Counted from the stretch's first letter, positions 1 to 12,135 are shown. The stretch is DNA of 64,000 bases from Pontederia crassipes (GCA_030549335.1 CM060188.1:43303696-43367695), one strand, 5' to 3'. Notes: generated by a model not told the origin, from the sequence alone. A program made the numbers and translations.

Positions 1-830
1 CACCACGGGACGCCGACCTCCCCTGCGAACATTGCCTCATCCGCTGCCCTCCTTCGACCGATGACGTCGATTGCTCTGACGACGTCGCAACTTCCCCACC
101 ACCTCCTCTGACCCCGACCGACGACCTCGACAACTTCCCCGACCACCGCCCACCGCTCGCCGCCTGCCGCCTTCTTCCACCTCCTCCGCCCGGTGCCGCC
201 CTCCTCTGCTCTCTTCCACCTCCTCCACCTCCACTGTCCTCTGCCGGCCTCCTCCGCCCAACCGCCGCCCGACTTGCTCCGCCGCTCCATTGCCGGACAA
301 TAAGTTCTATTTGTTAATTGAACTTTGTTAACTTGAAATTGAAGATGGTCATATTCTTAATTTCCTTAATTTAGATGAATATATGAACATACTAAATTAT
401 TTTTTAATTATGCCTTAACTTAGATGAATATATGTTCTTATTTATGTTAACTGAAACTCTGCTTTCAACTATATGAATATTATGACTTGAAAAATGGATG
501 AATGAACTTTATTGTTTATCAAATTTATGCATGCAATTATATGAACATCGTGACTTGAAAAGTAAATGAACAATTTAACTATATTATTCCGAATTATGAG
601 AACATTATTCCGAATTTATGCCTCCAATTAGATGAACATCGTGACTTGAATATTAGTGTTAACTAAAATGAGAACATTGAAAAAAAAAAGAGAATAGAAT
701 ATGATAATTCATTGATCAGTAACGACGATCAAGTATTTGAAACATGTGATTTTTACTTCATAACTTCAAAATCACACGTTTCAAGTACAAGAATTTATTG
801 ACATATGGCTTAATGTTATCCGTTACAAAA

Positions 831-1007
831 ATGACAAAGCCAGATCGTAGTTGGATTCGTCGTTGGAAGGATAAATGTAGCATCATAACAGAAGAATATA
901 AGGATGATGTTGATGAATTTATTAATGTGGCATATCAAAATGAAGGTGTTGCTTCTTCATATGGCTAAATCTTATGCCCATGTCGGAAGTACAAATGTTA
1001 TCAATGA
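831..1007 (+). pseudogene. CACTA transposase-associated domain fragment
   Basis: Reading from the ATG at 831 gives a peptide with the hallmarks of the transposase-associated domain of En/Spm transposases: an early DRSWI block, a later acidic segment with VDEFINVAY, and the cysteine motif LCPCRKYKC after an in-frame TAA. In intact copies this domain lies at the N-terminus of the TNPD-type transposase. The frame is broken by TAA after about 43 codons and again by TGA about 17 codons further on, and the next recognisable sequence is not transposase but an Argonaute fragment. It is therefore a remnant. Confidence 0.6.
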
Positions 1008-1041
1008 AAAATAATCTTATCTATTATGTCCGATCCCCTAG

Positions 1042-1372
1042 GTTTCACTCAAATATGAAGATGACCGGCCTGTTGAAGGTAAAGGCATCGGTAGAAAAGT
1101 AATAGATAAGCTAAAACAAACATATGACAATGAACTAGGGTACAAGAATTTTGTGTACGATGGTGAGAAGAGTTTATTCACACTGGGTGCTCTTCCTCAA
1201 GTAAACAATGAGTTTGTTATGGTGCTAAAGGAAGTGTCTTCCGGAAGGTATTTTGGTAGTTAGAGTACATTACATCTTTTGTTTTTTGTAATATGGACTT
1301 GCTGCATTGTTAATATATTATCCTAGGAATGGTGGAGATGGAAGCCTAGGAGGAAACAATCCTGGTTACTAA
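1042..1372 (+). pseudogene. AGO4-like: Argonaute (AGO4-clade) N-terminal domain fragment inside CACTA
   Basis: The frame from 1042 encodes a stretch strongly resembling the N-terminal (ArgoN) region of plant AGO4/AGO6/AGO16 proteins, with KYEDDRPVEGKGIGRK, YDGEKSLFTLGALPQ and an EFVMVLKEVSS block. A stop (1261-1263) falls in a likely intron: a GT donor at 1248 and a CTAG acceptor ending at 1326 bracket 79 bases, and joining across it continues in frame into a glycine/asparagine-rich stretch as in AGO4 proteins, ending at TAA 1370. The left edge coincides with a CTAG acceptor at 1038-1041. About 85 codons remain of roughly 900, with no PAZ or PIWI part, so it cannot be a working Argonaute. It looks like one or two exons of genomic origin, not a cDNA copy. 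The family was identified by eye. Confidence 0.7.
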
Positions 1373-2832
1373 TAATAAAACAAGTTTGTTACTAATTTTT
1401 CAGTCATGGTTACTAAAGGTCGAGCTTCAAGGTCATCTCGCTCTTCTAGGCGTTCACTCTAGATGAGTGAGCCATCACGACCACTAGGTATTATATTTAT
1501 TGTCAGTTGCTTATTTATAGTTGATTACAATAGTTACATTCATTTTTTATTAATATCAGTTGCTCCGCCGCCGACGAAGCACGTAGCCGGATCGTCACAT
1601 AGTAGGTGATCCGTGGGTCGTCTCCACGCATCACTCCAGGTACGTATCACATAGTAGGTGATACATATTAGGCGACATAGTTTTCTAATTATTTTGTTGT
1701 TGTGATAGTTTCTCCACCGTGGATCGGGCACATAGTGGGGACATTTCGATCGCACGACAACGATCGACATATCACACCAGGTTATTTTTTGTATATTTCA
1801 TAAATTTAAATATGAGGCAAATTTTATGTTTTTTTATGATGTCAGTTGCTATGCCACCGTCGAGATTACCAGACGCTTCACCACATTCTGGCGTTGGCGA
1901 GTGGCATCTTACCCCAGGTGATATATTTATTATTATTAAAATTATATTTCTCATTTAATTACATTAATAATTTTTTTAATAATGTTTGGGAGAAGGTGGC
2001 CGGCACGTCACGAGGAGGATACCTGTGTGGCCTAGGCACAACCACTCAAGTACTTAGGAGGAGCGAAGAATATGCAGACGGCCGCTCCGAGCTCATCCGC
2101 TGCACCTGATATAATGCAGTTATCACAGCAACTATCACAGTAGGTATCGCAGCAATTGACTCCTTTATTGTAGGTGATTTAGGGATTGATCTCGCCGTAG
2201 AATCAATCCCTTCGAGGCCAAGGACCGAGCATGTCGGGATCGAACGTCCGGAATGACAACAGCTCTCAAACTTAGGATAGAAAACTTTTACATTACATTA
2301 GATATGCTTTTGTTACTTATACGTTTGTTATTAGATATACGCGTTAGTTCTAGTTATATGTTTGCATTATATTAGTTATACTTTTGTTAGTTCAGTTTAT
2401 TATTAATGTTATATTTATTATAGTGTCTGTGATGTTTGTGATCAATGATGAATGCATTTATATGCACCATATATTTGTATGATGTGGGAAGGGAAGAAAA
2501 TATGGGTATAATGGGGCAAAAATGTCCGCAATTAGCGCTTTCGTAGCGTCTCACTAGCGTCGTAAGAATATATGACGCTATTTTAAATATATCATCCTTA
2601 GTGTCACTGTAGCATCACATTAGCGTCGACGTAAGTATAACATTAGCAGCACAGTAGCGCTGGACTAGCGTCAATGTAAGTATAAAACTAGCGTCACTTT
2701 AGCATCAAAATCACGTCACAGAGTTTTGCGCCACGTTTGCGTCTCATTGGCATCTCAACTCTATTGCTCGCAACGACAACTTTCACATTAACGTAACGTC
2801 GAGTTATTATAATTGACACTAGTTGCATCACT

Positions 2833-3003
2833 TTATGCGTTGGCGCTATTGAAACGCTATTTGCTACCGATTCCAAGAGTCTCATATTGTCGATGCTAGA
2901 GTGACGCCAAAAAGACGTTATGCATTGGCGCTATTGAGACGCTATTAGCTACCAATTCCAAGAGTCTCATATTTTCAATGCTAGAGTGACGCCAAAAAGA
3001 CGT
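2833..3003. repeat. 85-bp tandem duplication in CACTA subterminal zone
   Basis: Two adjacent copies of an 85-bp unit begin at 2833 and 2918. Each contains the blocks attccaagagtctcatatt and agagtgacgccaaaaagacg. They lie in the subterminal region of the first CACTA element, where such elements usually carry repeated transposase-binding motifs. The copies differ at only a few positions. Confidence 0.85.
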
Positions 3004-3068
3004 TAGTTTTTCCAACCACGCAGTAGCGTTGCAAGTTCTGTGTCACTATTTGTCAATTTTCTTGTAGT

Positions 3069-3752
3069 TTATTTTTAAGATTTGTGGTGCTCTAGCTCAT
3101 GAGTTAGTCATTTCTTGTTTGGCTTAGTTGCTCCAATCTTAAAAATCTAAAATCCATGTGTTGATTCCCCAACCTTCAAACGTGTGAAGCTTAGGATACT
3201 CCCTACTTTTAGTGATTTTGTTTTAGGTACCAACACACGAACTACTACATAAGATCTAGAATGTGAAGAAGTGATCAAGGGCGAAGAAGTTTTCTTTTGT
3301 TGGGGGTGTAATGCCATCCTTTTTTCTGGCATACTCTGAAATGTATGAGTAGGTTCCGGAAGTAATTCTTTCTCAAACTAAGATATGGAAGTAGATATAG
3401 AAACCTTCGGATGTGCGAAACCTTCGAGCTTACTATTGTTTTACTTCCGAAACTTGCTCAGTTTTCCATTGTCGATTCCATAAGTAAAACAATGTAATGA
3501 ACTAGTAATAATAGGAAATAATATGGCTAAGCAATAATGATGTTTTAAGCTAAATAAAGAGTACAAATGTAATGATTGAAATAGCTAATATTCATGAGAT
3601 TGTTATCTCTAGGACAATATAACAATTATTTGAATTCTATCACAACACAACATCACTTTATATCTTGACGCAAGACACCTGTTTTGTCTCCCGAAGACAG
3701 ATAACAATGTAATATGGATCCTTCCAACTAAAAATGAGACAAGGAAATCAAT
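3069..3752. other. Spacer between two CACTA elements
   Basis: No gene, RNA or repeat was recognised. The stretch is AT-rich with short open frames only. It separates the right terminus of the first CACTA remnant from the left terminus of the second. Confidence 0.5.
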
Positions 3753-4539
3753 CACTACAAGAAAAGGTGGTATTTGCGATGGCAATTTCTGACGGCGCTC
3801 TACCCCTCGCAACTTCCGACATATTTTCCTACGGTTCTCTCCATCCATGAGAAGTTATGACGGAACTAGTTTCCGCGGTTTAAACCCTCACCACTTTCAA
3901 CGGTTTCGTTGTCATCGCAAGTTTCCTACTGCTTAAGTCGTAGGAAACCTAATTTTCTTTTTTCTCTTTCGACCGGATTAATTGTCTTTCTATATTTAAT
4001 TAAAAATAAATAAATAAATGTGGGAAATGTTTACAGCCATGGGAAATGTTTCTTACATCTAAAACAGTCGGAAGACGAAGGAAAAATAAAATATTGCTCG
4101 TGAAAGTGCCATTGGAAAATATATTTTAAAAGTTATCGACGACTTTAACCATCGAAATATTTGTCGAAAGTCGTATTATAAATAAATCCACCCCCTCCAC
4201 TTCCGGTTGTTTCTTCGTCTCTTCCCCCCATCGACTTCGCCGGTGACCATCAGTCCGCCTCGCTCAGGCTTTGGCCTCGTCGCCCACGCTCTGGCCAGCT
4301 GGCACTGCTGAAGCCACTCTTGGTGACGCAGCAAATGGCGTCCGGCCGTCCGACGATCCGCTTCCATCCAACAGTCCAGCGATCCCCTTCCGTCCTTCCC
4401 GAGTCGCTTGAAGGTATGCTGTCGTGATTTGCTTCCATCCTCACTCGCCGACCGTTGCTATCCCGATCGGCTGCGGTCGGCGATGGCTGCTACGAGCCCC
4501 ACAGGGCTCGCTGTGGCCCAACTGGCCGTATCCGGTAGG

Positions 4540-5100
4540 TGATGGCTGAATCCGGCCAGTCATGTTTGGATTTGGCTGTTGGCAGGCGGATCCGGCCGCT
4601 CACGGCTGGATCCGACCATTGGTAGGAGGATCCGAACGCTCACGGCTGGATCTGGTCGTTGGGTGGCGGTTCCATCCATGCACGGCTAGATCTGGACCGT
4701 TTACGGTCGGAACCGGCCATGCACAACTAGATCTGGCCGTGAACAGCCCGCATCGGGCCATTCAGAGTCGGATGCAGGCCATTCACAGTAGAGAAGGCCA
4801 TGCACGGTCGGACTGGCCATGAACGGCCAGATGCGGGACATTCACGGCCGAAAATAGCCATGCATGGCCAGATCCGAGCGTTAATGTTTGGATCCGGTCG
4901 TTCGCACTCAGAATCGGCCATGCATGGCTGGGTCCACACATTCATGCCTAGATCCGGGCCGTTCACGCCCGGATCCGACCTTAGACGGCCAATTCTGGCC
5001 GTGATCGGCACGACTCGGGCTGTTGACATCTGGTTTCAGGCCATTTGCGACAGGATCCTGACCGTTGACATCTCGGATCCGGGCGACGTTGATATCCGTG
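4540..5100. repeat. GC-rich degenerate minisatellite, copy A
   Basis: A degenerate array of short units of the type ggatccggccgttcacggc, alternating with ggccatgcacggc, fills this stretch. All frames on both strands stay open for long distances because of the base composition, so the short peptides it encodes are not credible genes. It lies just upstream of the transposase start in the element leader. Confidence 0.8.
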
Positions 5101-5301
5101 CACTCACATGTGAATCTAGGCTGCCAAGCCATTTTCGGATGGTCCGAGTTCATATTGTAGTTCTTATAGACTTGTTGTTCATGTTTTTCCGTAGAGACGT
5201 AGTTCATGGTTCCATCTTAAATTAATTGTTCATTTTTACTCATTGTTAAAGTAATGTATTGATACTTAATTTTTTTAAAATTCACATAGAACTATTATAA
5301 C

Positions 5302-6420
5302 ATGTATCCTTCGGAGCATCGTCGATGGATGTACAATAGAACAAATCCTAGTCGTGTAGGGTTGACACAAGAATTCATAGATGGTGTTGAATACTATACG
5401 ACATTAGCTTGTCAAACTACATAGTTTCAAAGAGAATGAACTATAAGATGTCCATGTTTAAAATGTCAAAGCACAAAACTGCCAACTTTGGAGACCATCA
5501 AAGTTCATTTATGTAGAAAGGGTTTCAAACTAAATTATTGGTATTGGAATGACCTCGGTGAGATAGAACCATCATCGAGTTTAGATGCTGGGCAACGGGT
5601 TCCCACTAATATCGAGGATGATTTTATTTCTAGCTATATGTTGCAACAACCGAATTTGGCGACATCAGGTTTCAACAAGAGCGTGAGGACGAGTCACCAC
5701 ATTCTGACGCCATTGATTTTTACAACTTACTAGCAGCCTCGAGTGAACCCTTGTAGCCCGATTGTGAAAATCATTCCGAATTGTCATTAGCAGTTAGAAT
5801 GCTAAATATAAAGGTCGATCACAATATTTTACAAACTTGCTTCGATGCATTTATGAAAATATTAAAAGAGATCACACCACCCCAAGCACGAATACTTGAG
5901 AATTATTATAGGACCAAAAGATTAGTTTCAAAACTTGGTCTTGGCTCCACGAAGATAGCTTGTTGTCGAAATGGATGTATGCTATTTTACGGTGATGACA
6001 TATCCCTGAGGGAGTGCAGATTTTGTGGTGTCAAGTGATATAAATCAAACACAAAGAACGAAGTTACAGTTAAGACAATGCATTACTTGCCTCTTATCCC
6101 AAAGCTTAAGATATTATATTCTTCCATAGGATCCGCGCCACAAATAAAATGGCATGCACAACATAAGACAACGGAAGGTGTCATGCTCCATCCATCTGAT
6201 GGTGAGGTCTGGAAACATTTTGAACGTTTGCATCCAGACTTTGTAGATGATGAAAGAAATATCCTACTAGGATTATGCGTTGTTGGGTTTACACCATATA
6301 GTCCAACGACAACTCATTATTCTTGTTGATCGGTCATAGTTACACCATACAACTTGCCTCGTGGAGTATGTATGTCTACTTCATATATGTTTTTGACTTG
6401 CATTATTCCTGGTCCACACA
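5302..6420 (+). pseudogene. CACTA transposase (TNPD-type) 5' part, copy A
   Basis: The frame starts at an ATG (MYPSEHRRWMY) and shows the transposase-associated domain: RCPCLKCQ cysteine motif followed by HLCRKGFKLNYWYW. Downstream, shifted between frames, are TNPD blocks such as CCRNGCMLFYGDD, HYLPLIPKLK and the PYNLPRGVCM segment near 6350. TNPD is the catalytic transposase of En/Spm elements and acts in the nucleus on element termini. This copy has stops (for example near 5421 and 5731) and ends where unit B of the tandem duplication begins, so it lacks the C-terminal two thirds. Confidence 0.75.
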
Positions 6421-6448
6421 GTCCTAAGCAAAAGTTATACGTGTACTT

Positions 6449-7403
6449 GCCCACGCTCTGGCCAGCTGCCGTCACTGAAGCCACTTCCGGTGCCACTGCA
6501 AACGGCGTCTGCCATCCTACAATCCGCTTCCGTCCGACAATCCTGCGATCCCCTTTCGTCCTTCCCAAGTCGCTTGAAGGTACGCTGCTGTGATCTGCTT
6601 CCGTCCTCACTTGCCGACCGATGCTACATCGATCGGCTGCGATTGGCGATGGCCGTTGCGGGCCCGACAAGGCTCGTTGTAGCCCAACTGGCCATATCTG
6701 ATAGGTGATGGCTGGATCCGGCCAGTCATGGCTGGATTCGGCGTGGTTGCATCCATGGACGGCCGGATTTGGCTATGAACGGTAGGATCCGAACCGTTCG
6801 CGGTCGGAACCAGCCATGCACAGTCGGATCTGACCGTGAACAGCACGCATCGGGCCATTCATGATCGGATGTGGGCCATTCACGATCAGAGATGGCCATG
6901 CACTGTCGGATCTGGCCGTGAACGGACGGATGCGAAACATTCACGGTCGGAACCAGCCATGCACAGCCAGATCCTGGCTTAACATTTGGATCCGACCGTT
7001 CCCGCTTGAAACCAGCCATGCATGGCCGGATCCGCGCGTGAACGATCGGATCCTGGCCGTTCGCGCTCGGATCCGACCTTAGACGGTCAATTCTGGTCAT
7101 GATCGGCCTGACTCGGGCCATTGACATTTGGTTTCGAGCCGTTTGCGATAGGATCCTGATCGTTGACATCTCGGATATGGGCGACGTGGATATCCATGCA
7201 CTCACGTGCGGATCTAGGCTACCAGGCCATCTTCGGATGGCCCGAGTTCATATTGTAGTTCTTATAGACTTGTTGTTCATGTTTTTCCGTAGAGACATAT
7301 CGTAGTTCATGGTTCCATCTTAAATTAATTGCTCATTTTTACTCATCGTTAAAGCAATGTATTGACATTTAATTTTTTAAAATTCACATTGAACTATTAT
7401 AAC
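6449..7403. repeat. GC-rich leader and minisatellite, copy B
   Basis: This is the second copy of the element leader. It holds the same gatccggccgttcacgg-type minisatellite (about 6700-7190) as copy A and ends just before the second transposase ATG at 7404. Long open frames here are composition artefacts. Confidence 0.75.
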
Positions 7404-9660
7404 ATGTATCCTTCGAAGCATCGTCGATTGATGTACAATAGAACAAATCCTGGTCGTGTAGGGTTGACACAAGAATTCATAGATGGTGTTGAATACTACA
7501 CGACATTAGCTTGTCAGACTACATAGTTTCAAATAGAAGAAACTATAAGATGTCCATGTTTAAAATGTTAAAGCACAAAATTGCAAACTTTTGGAGACCG
7601 TCAAAGTTCATTTGTGTAGAAAGGGTTTCAAACTGAATTATTGTTATTGGAGTGATCTCGGTGAGATAGAACCGTCATCGAGTTTAGATGCTGGGCAACA
7701 GGTTCCCACTAATATCGAGGATGATTTTATTTTTAGATATTAGAATTTGTGTTACGATGCTGCAACAACCGAATTTGGCGACATCAGATTTCAACAAGGG
7801 CATGACACGAGTCACCACATTCTGACGCTGCTGATTTTTACAACTTACTAGCAGCCTCGAGCGAACCCTTGTGGCCCGGTTGTAAAAATCATTCCTAATT
7901 GTCACTAACAGCTAGAACGTTAAATATAAATGTCGATCACAATATTTCACAAGCTTACTTCGATGCATTTATGGAAATATTAAAAGAGGTCACACCAACC
8001 CAAGCATGAATACTTGAGAATTATTACAGGACCAAAAGATTAGTTTCAAAACTTGATCTTGGCTCCACGAAGATAGCTTGTTGTCGAAATGGATGTGTGC
8101 TATTTTATGGTGATGACATATCCCCGAGGAAGTGCAGATTTTGTGGTGCCGAGCGATATAAATCAAACACAAAGAACAAAATTACAGTTAAAACAATGCA
8201 TTACTTGCCTCTTATTCCAAGACTTAAGAGATTATATTCTTCCATAGGATTCGCATCACAAATGAAATGGGATGCACAACATAAGACAACGGAAGGTGTC
8301 ATGTTCCATCCATGTGATGGTGAGGTCTGTAAATATTTTGACCGTTTGCATCCAGAATTTGCAGATGGTGAAAGAAATATCTGAGTAGGATTACGCGCTG
8401 GTGGGTTCACACCGTATGATCCAACAACAACTCCTTATTCTTGTTGGTCGGTCATAGTTACACCACACAACTTGCCTCGTGGAGTATGTATGTTTGCTCC
8501 ATATATATTTTTGACATGCATTATTCTTGGTCCACACAGTCCTAAGCAGAAGATAGACGTACTGACAACCTCTGATCGACAAACTGAAAGAGTTGTGGAA
8601 TGAAATCATAGCTTATGATGTGTTGACCAAACAAAACTTCACCCAAAGAGCTACCCTACTATGGACAATCAATGATTTTTCAGCATATGGAATGTTAAGT
8701 GGTTGGATGACTACGAGTAAGTTAGGATGTCATTATTGCATGGATAATTCAAGTGACTTCACTTTAAAAAATGAAAGTAAAAATTGTTGGTTTGATTGCC
8801 ACCGCCAATTTCTACTTGCAAATCATCAGTTTCGAAATAATAGGAATGCAAGATTGGATTTGAAAGAATATTATCGACGTCCCGAGTTACACCTTGTTAC
8901 ATCGACCACGGTAGATTATCCAAACCCAAAGCATGCTACAAAGATGAAAAGATACAAGTGCTTCGATGGATTTGTGAGCTCGGAATGTCAAATGGTTATG
9001 CTTCAAATCTTACACGATGTGTGGATATGAACAATTTGCATTTGTTTGGCATGAAGAGTCACTATTGACATGTCTTTATACAGTTTTTGCTACCTATTGC
9101 ATTTTCACAACTACCGAAAAAGATATGGTAGCCGCTTACTGAGTTGAGTCCATTTTTTAGAGATCTTTGTTTGACAACACTCACCGTGGAAAATATGATG
9201 CAATTGGAACTTAACATTCCAATCATTTTATGCAAGGTAGAAAGAATATTTCTGCTTGTTTTTTTTATTCCATGGAACATCTACCGATCCATCTGACATA
9301 TGAAGCCAAAGTTGGTGGACCAATTCAATATATGTGGATGTACCCGTTTGAGAGATATCTTAATATAATTAAAAGAACTGTAAAAAAACAAGTCTCGAGT
9401 CGAAGGCTCCATTTGTAAGGCGTACCTAATTCAAGAGATTTCTTATTTCTGTTCATATTACTTCGAATCTTATGTCAAGTGCACCAGAACTAGAGTTCGA
9501 CGAAATGATGAAATACCTGAAATAACGTCGAGCACATATAAATGCTCGAGCTTCAAGCAACTTGGTAGACATTACGGCAAGCCAAGAAGTAGATGGTTGA
9601 ATCACGTTGAATTCAAGTCGGTAATGAATCATGTCCTCTTAAATACACAAGAAGTGCAAT
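7404..9660 (+). pseudogene. CACTA transposase (TNPD-type), copy B, longer
   Basis: The start mirrors copy A, and the sequence continues past its end. Recognisable TNPD blocks in order are FYGDDISPRKCRFCGAE, HYLPLIPRLKRLYSS, HPCDGEVCKYFDR, PHSPKQK, a KLGCHYCMDNS segment with downstream CWFDCHRQFL, and MEHLPIHLTYEAKVGGPIQY followed by MWMYPFERYLNIIKR. These match the conserved order in plant CACTA transposases. The frame is interrupted many times, so no enzyme can be made. The best single open piece is 8593-9030. Confidence 0.8.
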
Positions 9661-9779
9661 GCTATGTCACGTAAGTCTAGTAGTTGATGTTTCCATTCTT
9701 CTAGTGTACTCAAATTATGCAATACTCATATTTCAACTTATCATGTTTACTATTGCATTGCTTTGTTACAATACTACAA

Positions 9780-10735
9780 TATCCCGAATGAGGAGGCGCA
9801 AGTAAGAATCGAGAATAATTTTACACAATGGTTTAAGGATCACGTAAGCCTCACACAAAATTTTGTGTGCAATACGATCCAAGTGCGGTGACGATTTTAA
9901 TTAAACTTCTTATAACACCCTTACAGGTTCTTAGCAGTCAAACTTATAGTACGCCCATTGCGAAGTGGTCCACTGAAGCATATAAAACAAAGTGCCTAAA
10001 AACGAAGATGAATCAAGAGTCTGACTAGGGAGCATGCCGGCATGTGGGTGATTGTATTTCGACGTCGACCATTGCCAGGCGACGGTACTTAATATTCTAT
10101 ATATTACTTGAAGTTTAAATTGTAGCATGTGCTAACCTTGATTTGAAATGTAGGAGAAGGAGATGGGTAAAACACCATCTGAAGATGAGATTTTTTAAAA
10201 ACTCATCAGAAAAAGAATGCGGAATGAGTTTCACCACGTGCTCGGGAGACATATGTAAGCTAGTCAATTTTATAATGTAACTTTCATTATTTGTACTCTC
10301 GTAATGTCATCTTGTCAACTTACAGGAGTCCTTCAAAGCAAAAGAAGCCGAGCATCGATCATAGCACGCAGAGTTCGGCGACACCATTGACTTGTCGATA
10401 ATTATGGACGAACCATGTTGGTGCGAATTGGGGACGGATCTCGATCTCGGGTCGTCCGTTACTAGTACAGATATTGGTTATGGACGAAAATCAATATCTA
10501 GTGTTCCAGCGAAGATGCCTGGCGACTATTTAATGACATGTGGGAGCAACGATTAACGGAAGTCCAACAAAAGGTCCGCGAACAGGTCCGTCAAGAGGTG
10601 CGCCAAGAATTTGAAGCATGACAAGAAGCTTTTGAAGCTCGACAACGAAAGGAGATGAGGAGAATGATTCATGAGACGATGCGTGGCCAGCAAGAAGATG
10701 AGGACGACGAAGATGAAGAAGAAGATTAGTTGTTT
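9780..10735 (+). pseudogene. Transposase_24-like C-terminal region of CACTA element
   Basis: After the TNPD core come blocks typical of the plant Transposase_24/DUF4218-type tail: QWFKDHV (about 9825), an asparagine-rich NQESD piece with a following glycine/histidine segment, EKEMGKTPSEDEIF (about 10155), and a C-terminal acidic stretch of Glu/Asp/Lys codons ending near 10730. All lie in + orientation but in several frames with stops. In related elements this region is either the end of the transposase or a separate small ORF; which applies here cannot be told. Confidence 0.6.
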
Positions 10736-10739
10736 CTTG

Positions 10740-11529
10740 AATGTTAATTTATTTGTATGACTGTAATCCTACTTGGACATTAGATGGATTATCTACCTTT
10801 CATTTTGTCATTTCCATTTTTTTTCATGAAAATAGAATTTCCCATGATTTGACCATAGGAAACTTTTTCACGGCTCGCGCCGTGGGAAATTTTATTTTCG
10901 TTTCGCACGTGAGCTTCCCGCCCGCCATTTTCACTCTCGATGGTATATAACCAACGACACTCACTGTCCACCTCCACTCGACCGCTCGCCTAGGTTCGTG
11001 AGGGAGAGGGAGAGGACTCCCACGATGGCACTCTCTTCGGGTAGGCTCCGGCATCGACTGAGGCTTCCTCTTTGGCAACGGCAACTTCCTCTTCGTCAAT
11101 GGCGTCCTCTTCCTCCGGCGGATTCTTCCTCCGGCGATGGCTACCTCTCCCTCTCGCCCTCTCGTCGTCGGCTGATCCAGCTGTGCACGGTCATATCTGG
11201 ACACCGCGGCCGGATCTGACGGCCAAATGTGCGGCCCGTCGGCCGATCTAGCTGCGGACAATCGGATTTGCCTGCGAGCAATGGGATGTAGCCGCACGGC
11301 AGCCGATCCGACTGTAGGCTGTCGTATTTGGCCACCCGACGGCCTCATCGAGCGTCCCACGGTCGGAGATCGTCTCCCGCGGCCCGTCCGTCAGGCTTCA
11401 TCAGCCGCAAGGACTTTTCCGGCCCGATCTTGCCCCCTCTCCGATTGGAAAATGAATGCCCCCGTGAGTGATTAGAAATGGTTCGAAATGATCGTGCAGA
11501 CGGTCATTTTGACCACAGGCGATATTTTT
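10740..11529. other. CACTA 3' non-coding, partly GC-rich segment
   Basis: This stretch follows the transposase remnants. It contains a TATA-like ggtatataacc near 10942 and a GC-rich part (10980-11420) with loosely repeated cggccggatct-type blocks similar to the leader minisatellite. Long frames on both strands look like composition artefacts. No gene is supported. Confidence 0.5.
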
Positions 11530-12135
11530 TAATAACAAATTGAAATAATCATTCCGACGGCCGAAGCCGTGGGAAGAAAACTTCTTCCCATGGCCTAAAC
11601 ATCGGAACCTTCCCACAGATCAAGCTATAGGAACACTTTCCTACATTTACAACCGTGGGAAGTAGTTCCAGGGCTGCAGCCGTGAGACCGTTCCCATGGG
11701 GAACGCTTTTACCACGGCTGAAGCCATGGCAACACCTTTCTCGCGGCTGCAGCCATGGAATGCTTTTCCCGTGGCCTAAGCCATGGTAACCATCCCACGA
11801 CGGCAGCCGTGAGAACCTTTTCAATTCCTATGGTTGTAGCTGTGGCAAGAGTTCCCACGATTGCAGCCGTGGGAATTTGCCACCACTCTAATCGTGGGAA
11901 TGGTTTTTCTGTAGCCCAAGCCATGGGAACGTTCCCACGATTTGAACCGTGAGAATAGTTTCCCACAGTTTCGGCTGCGGGAACTTCTTAACAAAACCGT
12001 GGGAAAAAAACTTGCGACGAGCAATTTTCCAACGGTTGCCCATCGGAATAATTGTCGGAAATTGACGTTTGTGACGATTTTCATGTATTTTCCCACGGCC
12101 GAAATCGTGGAAAAACATGATTTTTTTTCGAAGTG
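11530..12135. repeat. Right subterminal repeat array of the CACTA element
   Basis: At least 15 degenerate copies of a motif of the form ccgtgggaa or its complement ttcccacgg are packed into about 580 bases next to the right terminus, in both orientations. In En/Spm elements such subterminal repeats bind the TNPA-type protein and bring the ends together. The left end has fewer, more diverged copies at 3770-3960. Confidence 0.75.

Larger units (their letters stand above)
1..3068 (+). mobile_element. Decayed CACTA-type DNA transposon, right part (left end outside window)
   Basis: The segment opens with about 300 bases of GC-rich, pyrimidine-rich leader like that of the second CACTA element at 3753. 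It then carries a transposase-associated domain fragment (831-1007), an Argonaute fragment (1042-1372), a glutamine-rich tail (about 2110-2160) and a subterminal zone (2520-3060) with many short copies of tagcgtc-like repeats. It ends at TTTTCTTGTAGT, the complement of the usual CACTACAAGAAAA terminus with the last G replaced by T. The left terminus is not in the window, so length and target duplication cannot be checked. No intact transposase frame remains. The CACTA assignment rests on the domain fragment plus the right terminus. Confidence 0.6.
4282..8560 (+). repeat. 2.1-kb internal tandem duplication of CACTA leader plus transposase 5' part
   Basis: Unit A (4282-6448) and unit B (6449 to about 8560) begin with the same block gcccacgctctggccagct. 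They run in parallel through the GC-rich minisatellite, the ATG of the transposase (5302 and 7404) and the CACTA transposase up to the block cacagtcctaagca (6417 and 8535). Offsets between matched blocks are about 2,100-2,170 bases. After unit B the transposase sequence continues; after unit A it restarts with the leader. The duplication therefore happened inside one element and is not two nested insertions. Confidence 0.85.
3753..12135 (+). mobile_element. CACTA (En/Spm-type) DNA transposon, degenerate, 8.4 kb
   Basis: The left end reads CACTACAAGAAAA (3753) and the right end TTTTTTTTCGAAGTG (ending 12135), a pair of inverted CACTA-type termini. Inside, in + orientation, are a transposase-associated domain, the central TNPD transposase region, and a Transposase_24-like second region, all with stops and frameshifts. 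Subterminal repeats occur at both ends (about 3770-3960 and 11530-12110), centred on a ccgtgggaa-type motif on the right. The flanks do not give a clean 3-bp target duplication (AAT left, ATT right), although ATCAAT and ATTGAT are inverted copies of each other. The element is non-autonomous now. Confidence 0.8.

Noticed and set aside
37-300. An 87-codon minus-strand open frame in the GC-rich start of the window.
   Set aside because: Low-complexity Arg/Gly/Glu composition, no family resemblance, and the same kind of leader occurs in the CACTA element at 4170.
4562-5225. Several overlapping 80-140-codon frames on both strands.
   Set aside because: They are created by the GC-rich minisatellite; both strands stay open and the peptides are repetitive.
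10824-11360. A 178-codon minus-strand frame in the CACTA 3' region.
   Set aside because: Composition-driven, opposite to the transposase, with no recognisable domain.
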